Source of the DNA: Micractinium sp. NFX-FRZ
Taxonomy: Eukaryota > Chlorophyta > Trebouxiophyceae > Chlorellales > Chlorellaceae
Reading direction: 5' to 3'
Length of the DNA stretch: 64,000 nt
Assembly (NCBI GenBank): GCA_029339195.1
Contig: JAPTJF010000282.1
Span: forward strand, 1-64,000
The position numbers and the translations under genes were made by a program. Below the pieces are notes generated by a model. That model saw only the letters and a program-made list of their open reading frames with translations, was not told the DNA's origin and made no database searches. This document shows, piece after piece, positions 37,280 to 48,300 of this stretch. Each line of letters begins with the position of its first letter. The first letter of the stretch is position 1.

Positions 37280-38975
37280 ATGGCCGCCGCTGTAGCAGAG
37301 CTGGACTGGCCAGCCTTGCAGCAGCTGCTGAACAAGAAGGCCAGCTTCGAGGGCGCCTGCAGCAGCGCCCGCAGCGAGCTCGAGGCGCGGCCCCGGGCCG
37401 CCCTCTCCCCCGCCGCCCGCACCGCCCTCGCCCGCACCCGGACGCTTCTGAGGAGCCGCTTCACCAGCCGCCCCTTCCTCGTGGCCGGCCGCCAGCTGTT
37501 CCTGGCGGCGCAGCAGGCCGCCATTGCCAGCGGCGACAGCGAGCTGGCTGCGCAGGTGGGCGAGTATGTGACGGAATGCAACGGCTGGCTGGGGGAGGAG
37601 CCAGAGGGCAGCGGCGACGGCTCAGCGGCGGCAGCACCCACGTCCAGCAACAGCGGCGGTTTCCTATTTGAAGGCCAGCTGTCTGGGCAGGAGCAGCCGC
37701 CGCCGCGCCCAGCCAGCCTGCTGGACCAGCTGCTTGGAGGGGCGCTGGGGCAGCAGCTGGCGGCAGTGGCGGCGCAGGCGCAGGCCCAGGCGGCACAGCA
37801 GCAGGGCGGGGGCCAGGGCCAGCAGCAGGGCGCCCCTGACAGCCAGCAGCAGGCAGGCATCGCTGGTGCCGACGCTGATGCTGGCACCGCTGCCGGGCAG
37901 CAGGCGGCTGAGGCGGCGGGGCAGCAGGCGCCTTCCCCTGAAATGCTGGAAGCAATCGAGCGTGAGCTAGATGCGATTGCTGTTCAGATCATGGAAGAGA
38001 CGGGGCAGGAGGCAGCAGCGCAGCGAGCAGCGCCGCCTGCCTCCAAAGCAGTGGTGGCGAGGCTGCCTGTGGAGATGCTCACAACGCAGCGCCTGCAGCA
38101 GCTGGGCGGCGAGGGCACACGCTGCCCTGTGTGCATGTGAGCGGGCCGGGCTGGGCTGGCTGTTGTGGGGCGAGGCTGGCTGATGGGGTACTGCCTGGGA
38201 CTCACTGCTGCTCTACTAGCAGCACAGCCGGCTCGGCCAGAGGCAGGGTTGATGAATGTGTGCACGCAGCCCGCCGCCTATGTGGTACCGCATGCACCCT
38301 TCCTGAAGCGCTTGCTGCTGCCGACCTTCCAGTCCTCCCATCTTGCCAGACCGCTGGCGTTCCTACCTCTTTGCTGTGCCCCTTGCTGCCCTCACTTGCC
38401 TGCAGGGAAGAGCTGGCAGAGGGCGACGAGGTGCAAGTCATGCCGTGCAACCAGGGGCACGTGTTCCACCCGCCCTGCCTGCGCCCCTGGCTGGAGCAGC
38501 ACAACTCCTGCCCCACCTGCCGGTGAGCGCCAGGGGAGGGAGAGGGGCACTGGGCTTGGGATGGGCAGGGGCTGTGCATCCCTTGCTGCGTGCATGGCAG
38601 CCAGGTGCATGCCGCACATGTTGTGGTAGCCACATGACTGAGTGTTCACAGCGCGCGTCAACGCGTCACGCTGCTGTGTGCCGCGCCGGTTTTCCGCCAC
38701 GCTGTTTCCCCTCTCCAAGCGCTGGTGATAGGACCTTACTCTCCACCACCAGCCCAGCTGCCAAATGATAACCAGCGGTACCAGCGTGCCTCCCCGCCTC
38801 CCCCCTCGTCTGTCTCCACTCATCACCATGCCCCATTTCCCTTGCGTCGTGCAGGCACGAGCTCCCCACCGACGATCAGCGCTACGAGCGGGCCAAGGTG
38901 CGGGAGCGGGAGGAGGCGGAGGAGCGGCGGGGGGCGGAGAACGCGCTGTCGCACAACGAGTTCCTGTACATCTGA
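37280..38975 (+). CDS. RING-H2 E3 ubiquitin ligase, AIP2-like
   Basis: Exons 37280-38136, 38406-38522 and 38855-38975 splice in phase to 364 residues. A C-terminal RING-H2 finger begins CPVC at residues 282-285, continues PCNQGHVFHPPCLRPWL and ends NSCPTC, so all eight zinc ligands are present. The family passes ubiquitin from an E2 enzyme to target proteins. After the finger comes the conserved tail RHELPTDDQRYERAKVRERE with a GAENALSHNEF end, which matches plant AIP2-type ligases (in Arabidopsis a regulator of ABI3) and argues for that subfamily. The middle (residues ~130-235) is Gln/Ala/Gly-rich and probably disordered. The N-terminal ~80 residues are helical. The second RING loop has three residues between Cys and His, within the family range. 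The algal target is unknown. It is divergent from SEC15. Confidence 0.9.
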
Positions 38976-40290
38976 TCCCTTTTGGAGAGGCACTTCTGTA
39001 CATTCCGGTCGCATGCCGTTTGCAACTAAATGCCACTGATGTATTGTCAAAAAACATACTTGGACGTGGGCTGTGTACATTTGCCTTGACCTGATATGGC
39101 CCTCCCCTCCTGCGACAAACCACCCTGTCATTGGTTGGACGCTGTATTAAAACAACAGTGCGCCAATAGCGGTCCCTGGGCAGAGCTGCTTTGTGCCTCA
39201 GCTAGGCAGAGGCACGGCACACATGACAACAGCAAGAGCACGTGTGACCAGAGCTGCCAGGCACGGCAGGGGCGTCAGCAGAGGCCGGCATGAAGGCTGC
39301 ATTGGCAGCAGGCCGGTGCTTTGGATATTACCAGCTGCCAGTGCTGCTGCTGCTGCTCTTTCCAGGCTAGTACAAGCCTTCCTAGTTTCAGCAATGTGTC
39401 ACATGAAACGCACTCCAAGACACTCCGCACTGCTGTCGCCTGCGCCTGACAATGTCTCAAGAAGCCAGCAAGCACCCAAGCCTCCTGTGCTGGGCACGGC
39501 TTGCACCTTGTTCCCCTGCGAACAGGCATGCCATCCCACGCCTGTCTTCCTTCAAGGCCACTAAAACCCCGGAGTCACACACAACAGGTCTGTGAAGAGG
39601 GTAAGGATAGGCGGGTAGGTAGCGTGGGGTGCGGTGGCATGCCCAACAAAATGCACGCGCAAGGCAGGGCTGCCCCGGGCAAGGGGGCAGGGGGCGGGCG
39701 AGGGAACCGTGGGGAGGGGTGCAACAGGGACAGCGGAGCGGAACAGAGCAAAGAAAGCACAAGAGCGGGGGGGGGAAGGAGGGTTCTTGCAGACATGAAA
39801 TGCAGCGCTGCGGGGTGCCGTGGGGTGGGGAGGAGCGAGCGCGCAAGGGGAGCAGTGAAATACAGAGCCAGAGCAAATGGGAAGGGGGCCCGAGGCTGGT
39901 GCGCCAGAGTCAGCAGGGTCAATTGAGAGGGAAAGGGAGGCGCAGCAATGTCAGGGCACCCCCGCCCCAGGGGCGAGAGAGGGAGAGAGCGGGTGAGGGA
40001 AGAGACAACAGCAGAGCTCAGAGGGGAGCCGTCATCCGTTCGGGAGGGAGGGAGCAGCGCTCGGGGCTCGGGGCGGGGCGCGAGGGAAAGGAAGCACAGG
40101 CATGCCAGCAGGCAGGCACGGCAGGCGCTGCCTGCAACAGCCCGCTAAACATGGCCGCCGCCGGGCCAGCACCTTGAGAGCTGCCATGCCGGCCGCCCCA
40201 GCCCGGCGGGGACCGGCGCGTGGTGCCAGGTCAGCGCACGCGCCAGCTCAGCGGCGGTGGTGGCGCCCTTACGGATCACCTCACAGCAGC
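38976..40290. other. Convergent 3' region with long purine-rich tract
   Basis: No gene lies between the stops of the RING gene and eRF1. From about 39640 to 40110 the plus strand is strongly purine-rich, so the presumed eRF1 3' untranslated RNA would be pyrimidine-rich. Open frames here are products of that bias. Confidence 0.55.
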
Positions 40291-43200
40291 TTACAGCCCC
40301 CAGTCCTCCTCCTCCGACCACAGCGCGTCGTCGTGCCCGTCCCCCTCCTCATCAGGCTCCTCAAATTCTGTGAGGTCCACCGAGTAGCGCAGCACGCCGC
40401 CGATGCCGCCAAAGCCCTTGCAAAACTGGTTGCCCTCCTCGGAGCGGTCGGTCACAAACTCCAGCAGGCACCCAAACTTCTTGTACCCGTTGGCCAGCCA
40501 CTCCAGCATGGGTTGCTGCAGCACGGCAGAGCGGAGAGGAAGCAGGTGAGTGAAGGGTAAAAACGAGGCATGAAGTAGGTTGGCCAGCCACTCGAGCATG
40601 GCTTGCTGCAGCAGGAAGGGCGGGCACGGCAGGGCGGAGAGGGACGGATGGAATGGAAGGGTTCAGGGAAGGGACGTGTGCCAGGCCAGACCGCGCACAG
40701 GTCGAGTGAGGCGGGGGAACGAGTGTGGGGAGGTGAGGTGGCACCACACTTCCTGCAGCCATTGGCCAGCCATTCAAGCAGGGGGCTGCAGCTCGGCGGG
40801 ACACGCGACAGCACACAGCCCACCCCGCAACATACAACGCGGTACTGCCCCATAACAATGCAAGGTGCACAACAATGGCCCGCGCACACTGTGTACATGC
40901 AACCCAGAGTGGCCCCACCATTTCAAATGTGTGCACAAACCAGCGCGCTGCAGCGGCCCCCGCCCCCACCTTGTCGGCGACCTCCACGCCCAGGCGTGTG
41001 CACGCCACAGCGGCTTTTCCACCTGCCCTGACCATGCCCAGCACACCCACACGTGTGCCCCAAAACTAGCCCCCGCCCCCCACCTTGTCTGTGACCTCCA
41101 GGTCCAGGTTTGTGGCCGGGTCCTTGAAGTGCTTGGCATCCGTCTCCTGCTCCTTGGTCAGGTACTTTACCTCCTGGACGCCTGCGGCAGCGGGGCCACA
41201 GCGTGGCACAGCATGGCACAGCGTGAGGGCACGTCGTGGGCACGGTTTGAAGGTGCCCCCCCCGCTCCTGGGGAAGTGCAGCACACACAGGGCAGGCAGC
41301 AAGTCAGCAGCCTGTAGACCAAAAACGTGTCCAGGATCTCCCGTCCTGCCCAACACACACGCCAGCACAGCATGCACGGCACAGCAGGCAGCACACGCAG
41401 CGTGCACAGCATGCACCCAGCACGCACCCGTGGATGCGTTGGTGAACACGTATCTCTGGATCTCCAGGTTCTCCCACACAATCAGCGTCTCCACCGCCCC
41501 CATCTCCAGGCACGCCAGCGTGTCCTTCACCCCAAACACAAACTTTCCAGTGTCCTGGCTGATCTGGTCGAAGAAGCTGCGGGGAAGGTGGGCGGAGGAG
41601 GAGGGGGAGGGGAGGCAGGGGGGGAGGTGATGCAGTGGGAGCAGCGTCCTGCCTGGTCTGCTTGAGACAGCTGTGGAGCGCTTGCAGGCGACGGCGGGAC
41701 TGGGGAGCTACACGAGAGCGCGCCACCAGCCCGCTCTGCGCCTCGGTATGGCCAAATGGTGCCGCCAACAACAGCCGATTTTCTTGGCACGCGCGCCACT
41801 GCCCTCTGAGCACCCAGTGTGCATGAACCGCTAGAGCAGCGTGTGCCCGCACCCACCTGCTGATCAGCCGCTTTTCCTGCACAAACTTGACGTTGGCTAG
41901 CGTCTCTGCCGACAGCTCGATGGCCTGATTGAACCCATTCTCGCCGCCTGGAGGGGCAAAGAACACAGGCAAGGGTAGGGAAACCATGAGACAGAGGCCA
42001 GCAGGCAGCGGGGGAAGGGAGCAGAGAAGCAGAAGGGCAGGGTGCAACGGCAGAAGACGGCAGCAGGATCAAGAGAGCAGCAAGGCGCTGCCGGAGGAAC
42101 ACCAGGTGGCGAGGAATTGGAAGGAGCAGGGGGAGGCAGCAGGGGTGCATTACTGCTCTAGAAAAGGTGCGTGTGCGTGTGCGTATGCATGCATATGTGT
42201 TTGCTGGTGTAGCAAGATATGCCAGCTCCCCACGAGGCGGCCGTGAGGTGAGCTCGCGGCGTGTGGGGGGGGCTGCCCCCGCCTGGTTTGCGAGACCGGG
42301 CGGGGGGGATGTTTCTGTAGGGTAACCGCCATTTGATCTGCTGCCATATGCGTGGCGCGAGCGCCACCGGCAGGAAATTGGTAAGGCACCCAAATGTGTG
42401 CACTCCTTGCTTCTCGTCTTTTCACAGACACCATTGCCCGGCTCCCGGCGCCTGTGTTCCTTACTCCGCATCCGTCTAACTGCCCCTCACCCCCTCCAAA
42501 AACACATGCGTGCACAGCACTCCAAAAACACATGCATGCACAACACAAGAAGACATCAGCGATTGAACAAGAAACCCAACGTGGGAGACATCCACCACGG
42601 CCAGCACGCCCGCCTGCCTCCAACCAACAATACCCACATGCGTGCTCAACACAAGCAGACATTGGGCACGATACACAAACCCACCCACCGTATGAGACGT
42701 CCACCACGGCAAGCACCACGGCCTGCAGGCGCGGGTCAAACATGTCACTCTGGCTGAGCTCCGTCTTGAAGTCGGCGCTGCCCGCCAGCACCAGGCCCGC
42801 CACGTTGGGGCGGTCCGCGGTGATGAAGAACTGCATGAGGAGAGGACGCGAGGGAGAGGGGAGGGAGGGGGAGGAGGGGAGGGGTGAGGAAGCGGGGGCG
42901 CATGTGCCAGCACCGGGCCTGCCGCAGCCGCCGCCCGCGGTGGCAACCTCGAAGCACACCATGCCAGGTCAGCACACCATGCCACGTCAACACACCTGCG
43001 CCACCAGCTTATGCGTGACAGCACCAGCCCAACCCACAACCTCAGCACACCCCTGCCACGTCAGCGCACCTGCACCGCCAGCTCCGCCACCTTGCGCACG
43101 TAGTTGTGCCGCTTCTCCATGCGCAGGCGTGCAAAGCGCAGCGCCGACTGGCCACCGCGGCCGTGCTTCTTGGGGAGGTCCACAGACACTGTGGGGAGAG

Positions 43201-45050
43201 AGGGACGGAAGGGGGTGTGGAGAGCATAGAAAGGGAAGGTGAGGGAGGCACAGCGGCCGGGACGGTGGCCGGGGTGGGCGAGGCGGCAGGTGCAGCGCAG
43301 CAGCAGAGGGGTCGCAAGAGCAGCGGGGCTGCCCCGAATGATGCAGGCAGGCACAGGCACACTTCCACTTACCATCCCAGGCTGCATGGCCAGGGACCCA
43401 CCTGGCACCCAGCCTTAGAACCCACATTGCCTACCCACCGTACCCACCCACCCTTGTGCAGGATCTCCCGGTTGTTGCCGCACAGCGTACCAAACAGCGA
43501 CCCGTTTCCGTCCATGACAATGAAGCCGTACCTGCCCGGCACGGGCAGCACATGGGTGGCGGGTGCGGTTCACGTGAGTCAGAAGTCAGGAGGTACAAGT
43601 CAGGAGGGGCCGTCCGGGCTGGTTCTGTGCACGACGTTTGATACCGGCACACTAGCAGCAGCACAGGTTTTCTGAAGAAGCAGGTCGTCCCGCCTCCCCC
43701 CCGCCCAGACCCTCTATGCCGGCCCACCTTCCCCTTGGTCCCGCCTCCTGCGCCGCCGCTCCCTCCCCCTTGAGGTCTCTCAACTTATGCCCGCCTTCAG
43801 CAGCCACCCAACAACTGCATCCCCGCTTCATGCTCCCCCGCTCCCTGCAGGCTGCAGACCCGCATCCTCAAAGACACACCCCCTTCTCACTTCCCCAACC
43901 CCAACCCTCCGCCCTCACTTGTTGTCCGCCTCCAGCAGCTCGTTCAGCGCCTCGGTGTGGAACTTGTTGTCGCAGAGGTACAGGGAGGTGTTGATGGGCT
44001 TGAAGGGCCTGCGGGGTGGGGCGGGGCGGGGCGGTGGGGGAGGGGCAAAGGTACAGGGAGGTGTTGTTGGGCTTGAAGGGCCTGGGGGGTGGGGTGGGGA
44101 GGGGCGCGGGAGGGGGCGGGGCGGCTGGATCCACGGCAAAGGGGGCGGAGGGAAGCCGCGCGGCTGCGAGAGGACGCCTGCCCTCTACTCTCCTTGATGC
44201 ACTCGTTACCCGAGCGTCAGCATCCTTCTCTTCCTGGGCCAACCGCTGCCATCACCACCCCTTGCCCGCTCTTTTCCAGCACAAAAAATCCATTGCCAAT
44301 CCCCCAAGACCAATCCAATACACCTCGTTCCCACACAGGACTCACTCGAAGTCAATGTTCATCTTCTTCTCCTTCCCATCCTCCGTCATCACCATGCCCG
44401 TGTACACCACCAGCCCATTGGGCGGCACCCGAGTGTACAGCTTCAGGCGCTGCTGCGCGCTGGTGATGGCGCCCAGCACCGACTGCCGGTTGACGCGCGA
44501 CTTGATGTTGGAGGCGGTGCCGTACTCGTTGGCAAGCATGGCCTGGGTCTGGGCGACCTGCAGGGTGCACGCAGGGGGAGGAAGCACAGATGGAGTTGGT
44601 CGGCAGGCGGGAACGTGTGTCCAACGGGCGCCCCAGCAACCTCGGCGACGACGGCGCTGCTTTCCGGGGGCCCCTGTGCAGATGCGCTGGCTCAGTATCC
44701 CTGCTGCACTTGTTCTAACACTGAATTGAGCCATGCCGCAGCAGCGGGCAGCGCCACCATACTAGCGGGCCGGCGGGCAGCAAGCGGGCGGGCGGCGGCG
44801 GCACCTGCGACTTGGGCGGCATGATGAGGCTGATCATGGAGGTGCCGTTGCCTCGTGCATTGTCCAGCGCCTTGATCAACTGCAGAGGAGCGGGCAGTAG
44901 GGCGCTCAGGGGGCTGCGGCGGGCTGTAGGCTTAGCCGAGGTGTGGGCGGGGTGCGCCCGGGCCGCCTGGCTGCCGCCTTGGCTTACCCGCTTGACCTTC
45001 CAAATCTCAATCTGCTGGTCCGCCTCCGACTTCTCCGACTTGTCCCCCAT
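40291..45050 (-). CDS. ERF1: Eukaryotic peptide chain release factor eRF1
   Basis: eRF1 reads all three stop codons in the ribosomal A site and triggers peptide release together with the GTPase eRF3. Exons: 45050-44988, 44879-44805, 44557-44346, 44008-43919, 43531-43452, 43188-43070, 42830-42689, 41947-41857, 41576-41428, 41181-41084 and 40515-40291. They give 447 residues, close to the usual ~435. All hallmark motifs are in place: GTS near residues 33-35, the stop-codon-reading TASNIKS (NIKS 63-66), YLCDNKF (127-133) and the catalytic GGQ loop [20 protein letters not shown] (GGQ 185-187), each about two residues later than in animals. The C-terminal eRF3-binding domain ends acidic ([20 protein letters not shown]). 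There is no sign of stop-codon reassignment. Exon edges are copied in several introns. It is head-to-head with RIO1. Confidence 0.97.
40490..40791 (-). repeat. Three copies of an exon edge (eRF1 last exon acceptor)
   Basis: The start of the last exon (encoding [10 protein letters not shown]) with its CTGCAG acceptor lies at 40490-40521. Intronic copies are at 40579-40610 (two mismatches) and 40762-40791 (more diverged). All three keep the acceptor. Confidence 0.92.
40958..41114 (-). repeat. Duplicated exon edge (eRF1 exon 10 donor)
   Basis: Bases 41072-41114, holding the end of exon 10 and its donor, have a diverged copy at 40958-41000 in the following intron, 114 bp away. Confidence 0.85.
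42581..42725 (-). repeat. Duplicated exon edge (eRF1 exon 7 donor)
   Basis: The last ~36 bases of exon 7 (42690-42725) have a copy at 42581-42616 in the next intron, 109 bp away, with several mismatches. The flanking intron sequence is also related. Confidence 0.82.
42979..43083 (-). repeat. Duplicated exon edge (eRF1 exon 6 donor)
   Basis: Bases 43052-43083 across the exon 6 donor resemble 42979-43009 in the following intron, 74 bp away. Confidence 0.75.
43976..44084 (-). repeat. Duplicated exon edge (eRF1 exon 4 acceptor)
   Basis: Bases 43976-44011, spanning the exon 4 acceptor, recur at 44049-44084 in the upstream intron, 73 bp away, with a single mismatch in 36 bases. Confidence 0.93.
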
Positions 45051-45310
45051 GGCTGCCGCTGCTCTGAGAGGATGCTTGGGTGATGGGTACAAGCGTGCAC
45101 AGGTGCTGGGCCCAGCGGCACGTGCCCAGAGCAAAAGAGAGGGCTTGAGGCGCCCTGGTGAGCAAGATGCATGCAGTCTCAGCGCGCCGCCGCGAACGTG
45201 GCACTTGACATGGGGACTTTGCTCTCCGCGTCGCTGCATACGGCATGCACATTGCATGCACAATTTGCACTATACAGTAGCAGGCTGCATTGGACTTGCA
45301 CTTGGGTACC
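45051..45310. promoter_or_regulatory. Short bidirectional promoter region eRF1 / RIO1
   Basis: Only 260 bp separate the divergent start codons of eRF1 and RIO1, so the two translation genes must share an upstream region. It is less GC-rich than its flanks, with a palindromic TTGCATGCACAATTTGCA segment near 45252-45270. No TATA box is convincing. Confidence 0.55.
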
Positions 45311-48300
45311 ATGCAGGAGGTGCCGCTAGAGGACCTTGCGGCCCGGTATGACGACGACAGCGGCGAGGAGGAAGCTACTCCTAACCCGGTGCAGGGCGCC
45401 AGCCACGCAGAAGGCGCCGACGCGAAGCAGCAGGCAGCGCCGGCGGCGGTAGCGGCGGCTGGCGGCGCCGGCGGGGCGGCGGAGCCTGCTGCTGCTGCCG
45501 CTGAGGCCAGCAGCGCCGAGGAGGAATGGGAGGACGAGGAGGAGGATGAGTGGGACAGCGACGACGATGGGCTGGCCTCAGCGCTTGAGTGGGCAGACCT
45601 GCGGGAGGGTGAGCAGGGTGGCCGGGAGGGGAGGGAAGGGGGCGAGCTGGGCGGCAGCAGGCGGCGACTGCATGTGGCCCAGGACTCCAGGGATCCAGGC
45701 CTGCGCTGCCAAGACTTGCCAAGCATGCCCACCGCTTGCTTGCCGCACACCTGCCTGCTGCCCGCCTGCAGTGCACGAGGCGCGGGGGCACGCCGGCATG
45801 TCTGGCGGGTCGCTGTCGCTGCCGGGGCACCGCCCCAACGCTCACGGCGGCGCGCTCAACCGCCCCGCCGGCGCCAAGCTGCTGCCCACCGCCGGCAACA
45901 TGGGGCGGCTGGACACCCACTTCAATGCGGGGGCGGTACAGCTGCGGGACGATCTCATCGACAGCCTGGGAGGCTTCTCGGGCTCCGCCACCAACGCGAT
46001 GAAAGTGGCGCACTCGGGGAAGGCCGCCGCCGCCGCCAACCGCAGCAAGGACAGGAGCGACCGAGCCACGGGTGAGTGGTGGTGGGTGGGGCAGGGCAGG
46101 GAAAGCAGAGATGCCTGCCATCGGCCGGCCTGGCTGCCGTCGGCCGGGCTGGCAGGCGTGCTTGATGTGTGTGCACGAAACCGTTTCCTTCTCAGCAACC
46201 AACCACGATGTGTGAGCTGGTGGGATGAGGTGTCAGCAGATAGGGGGTGGTTGAGCTGGCGCCAGAGGCCTACCGGTGTTTGAGGCCAACTGTGCGGCAT
46301 GTGCAGCAGCTGAGCCCTGCAGCCGCCCGGCTGGTCTGCCCCCCTCCCTTCTTGCCCTGCCCTGCCTGATCCCCACCCCACCCGGCCCTCTAGTCCTGTG
46401 CCCTCCCCTCTTTCCCTCCTTTTGCACCGAGCAAGTGCCGGCCCCGCTCATCAGCATTGCAATAAGGCACTTATACCGCACGGCTTTTGCCACACGGCCG
46501 GTCCCTAACCTGCTGTGTTCGCCACTACCCACCCCCCGCCGTGTGCAGTGGAGCAAGTGCTGGACCCGCGCACCCGCATGGTCCTCTTCAAGATGCTCAA
46601 CCGCGGGGTGTTCTCCGAAATCAACGGCTGCGTGAGCACGGGCAAGGAGGCGAATGTGTACCACGCCAGCGCGCCAGGTGGCGCTGAGCTGGCCATCAAG
46701 GTGTACAAGACAGCTATCCTGGTGTTCCGAGACCGAGACAGGTGCGGGGGCCCTCTAGGGCTTCTTGGGGGGGTATGGGTGGTGTGGGCTGCTGCCATGG
46801 GGGTGAAAGGTGCGGGTGATGGCGGGAGAGGTGTGGGCGACTGAGACAGGGGATCTCCCCACATGATCACCAATGGGCATGCCCGCGTTGGGCAACCTGC
46901 GCTTCTGCAAGCCCCACCCGCCCCCTCTGCTCCCCACATGCAAGCACCTCTCCTCCGCCCCCCTTTCCCCAGCTCTGCCTCTCTCGTACAAACCTCCCCC
47001 TCTCCCCGAATTCTCCCTCCTGTTGCCCAGGTATGTGGTGGGCGACTCCCGGTTCCAGCGCTACTGCAAGTCCAACCCCCGCAAGATGGTCAAGATGTGG
47101 GCGGAGAAGGAGATGCGCAACCTGGCGCGCCTGCACGCGGCAGGCATCCCCTGCCCCAAGCCACTGCAGCTGCGCATGCACGTGCTGGGTGAGTTGGGCA
47201 GGGTAACCATGGGTGGGGTAAACCATTTGTACGCTGAACTCTAAAGGTCCGAACCATAAACCATGACCCATGAAAGCCATGCACGTGCGAGAGCACCGAG
47301 CGCCCTGCTGCTGCACCACCCGCTTTCACTACGCCTGCCCCCGGCCCACACCGTCCTCGCCTTGCTGTGCCTGGTCCCACATTGTCTGACCCTCTCCATG
47401 CCCTGCAGTGATGGAGTTTCTGGGGGAGGGCGGCGTGGCGGCACCGCGGCTCAAGGACGCAGGCCTGCCGCCCGCCCGCATGCGCCAGGCGTACACAGGC
47501 AGGTCTTTGTGTTTCAAGAGGGGTTTCAAGGGGTGGACAATAGTGACGCAGGCATGTGCTGTGGAGGAGGGGTGGGGCTTAGTTGGTCCAGAGTTAGAGA
47601 GGAGTCGTGCACACATTTGTGGGTGCCTTACCATTTGTGGGTGCCTGCCTGCCTGCCTGCCTGCCTGTGCTGCAGAGATGGTTGTGATGATTCGCCAGCT
47701 GTACCAGAAGTGCCGCCTGGTGCACGCCGACCTGTCAGGTAAGCTGTGTGCAGGGACACTGCCTGCCCTTCAAGCTACCTGCACGGCAGCGCCCTCATGG
47801 GCGCACAGCTGGGGGTGGCAGCGTGCTGCTGGATTGGGGCCGCCCGCCCTGGACCTGCTGCGCCGCCCGTGTATTGTACTTGTGTATTGACCTGCCTGTC
47901 ACCCATGAATTGTACTTGTGTATTGCCCTGCGCACCGTGTCACCTGCCCTGAACCTTGGCGCGCCCCCTGCTGTACTGCCCGTACCGCCTGCAGAGTACA
48001 ACGTGCTGGTGCACAACAACGAGCTGTACTGCATTGACGTCAGCCAGGCCGTGGAGCTCGACCACCCCCGCGCCTTTGACTTCCTGCGCGAGGGTGAGCC
48101 AGCCGGGGGCGAGGAGGGGCGGTGCAGGGGTGGTGCGGGATGCGGGACACTGAGGCGTTTGCTTCCTGCGGGGGGGTGGGCCAGCTGTGCAGCTGGGGCT
48201 GACGGCAGAGACGGGGGGGAAGGCAAAGCGCATGCAGGGGGAAGGCAAAGCGCATGCAGGAGGGTGAGCCAGGCGTGGCAGCTGGGACTTGGGGGACTGG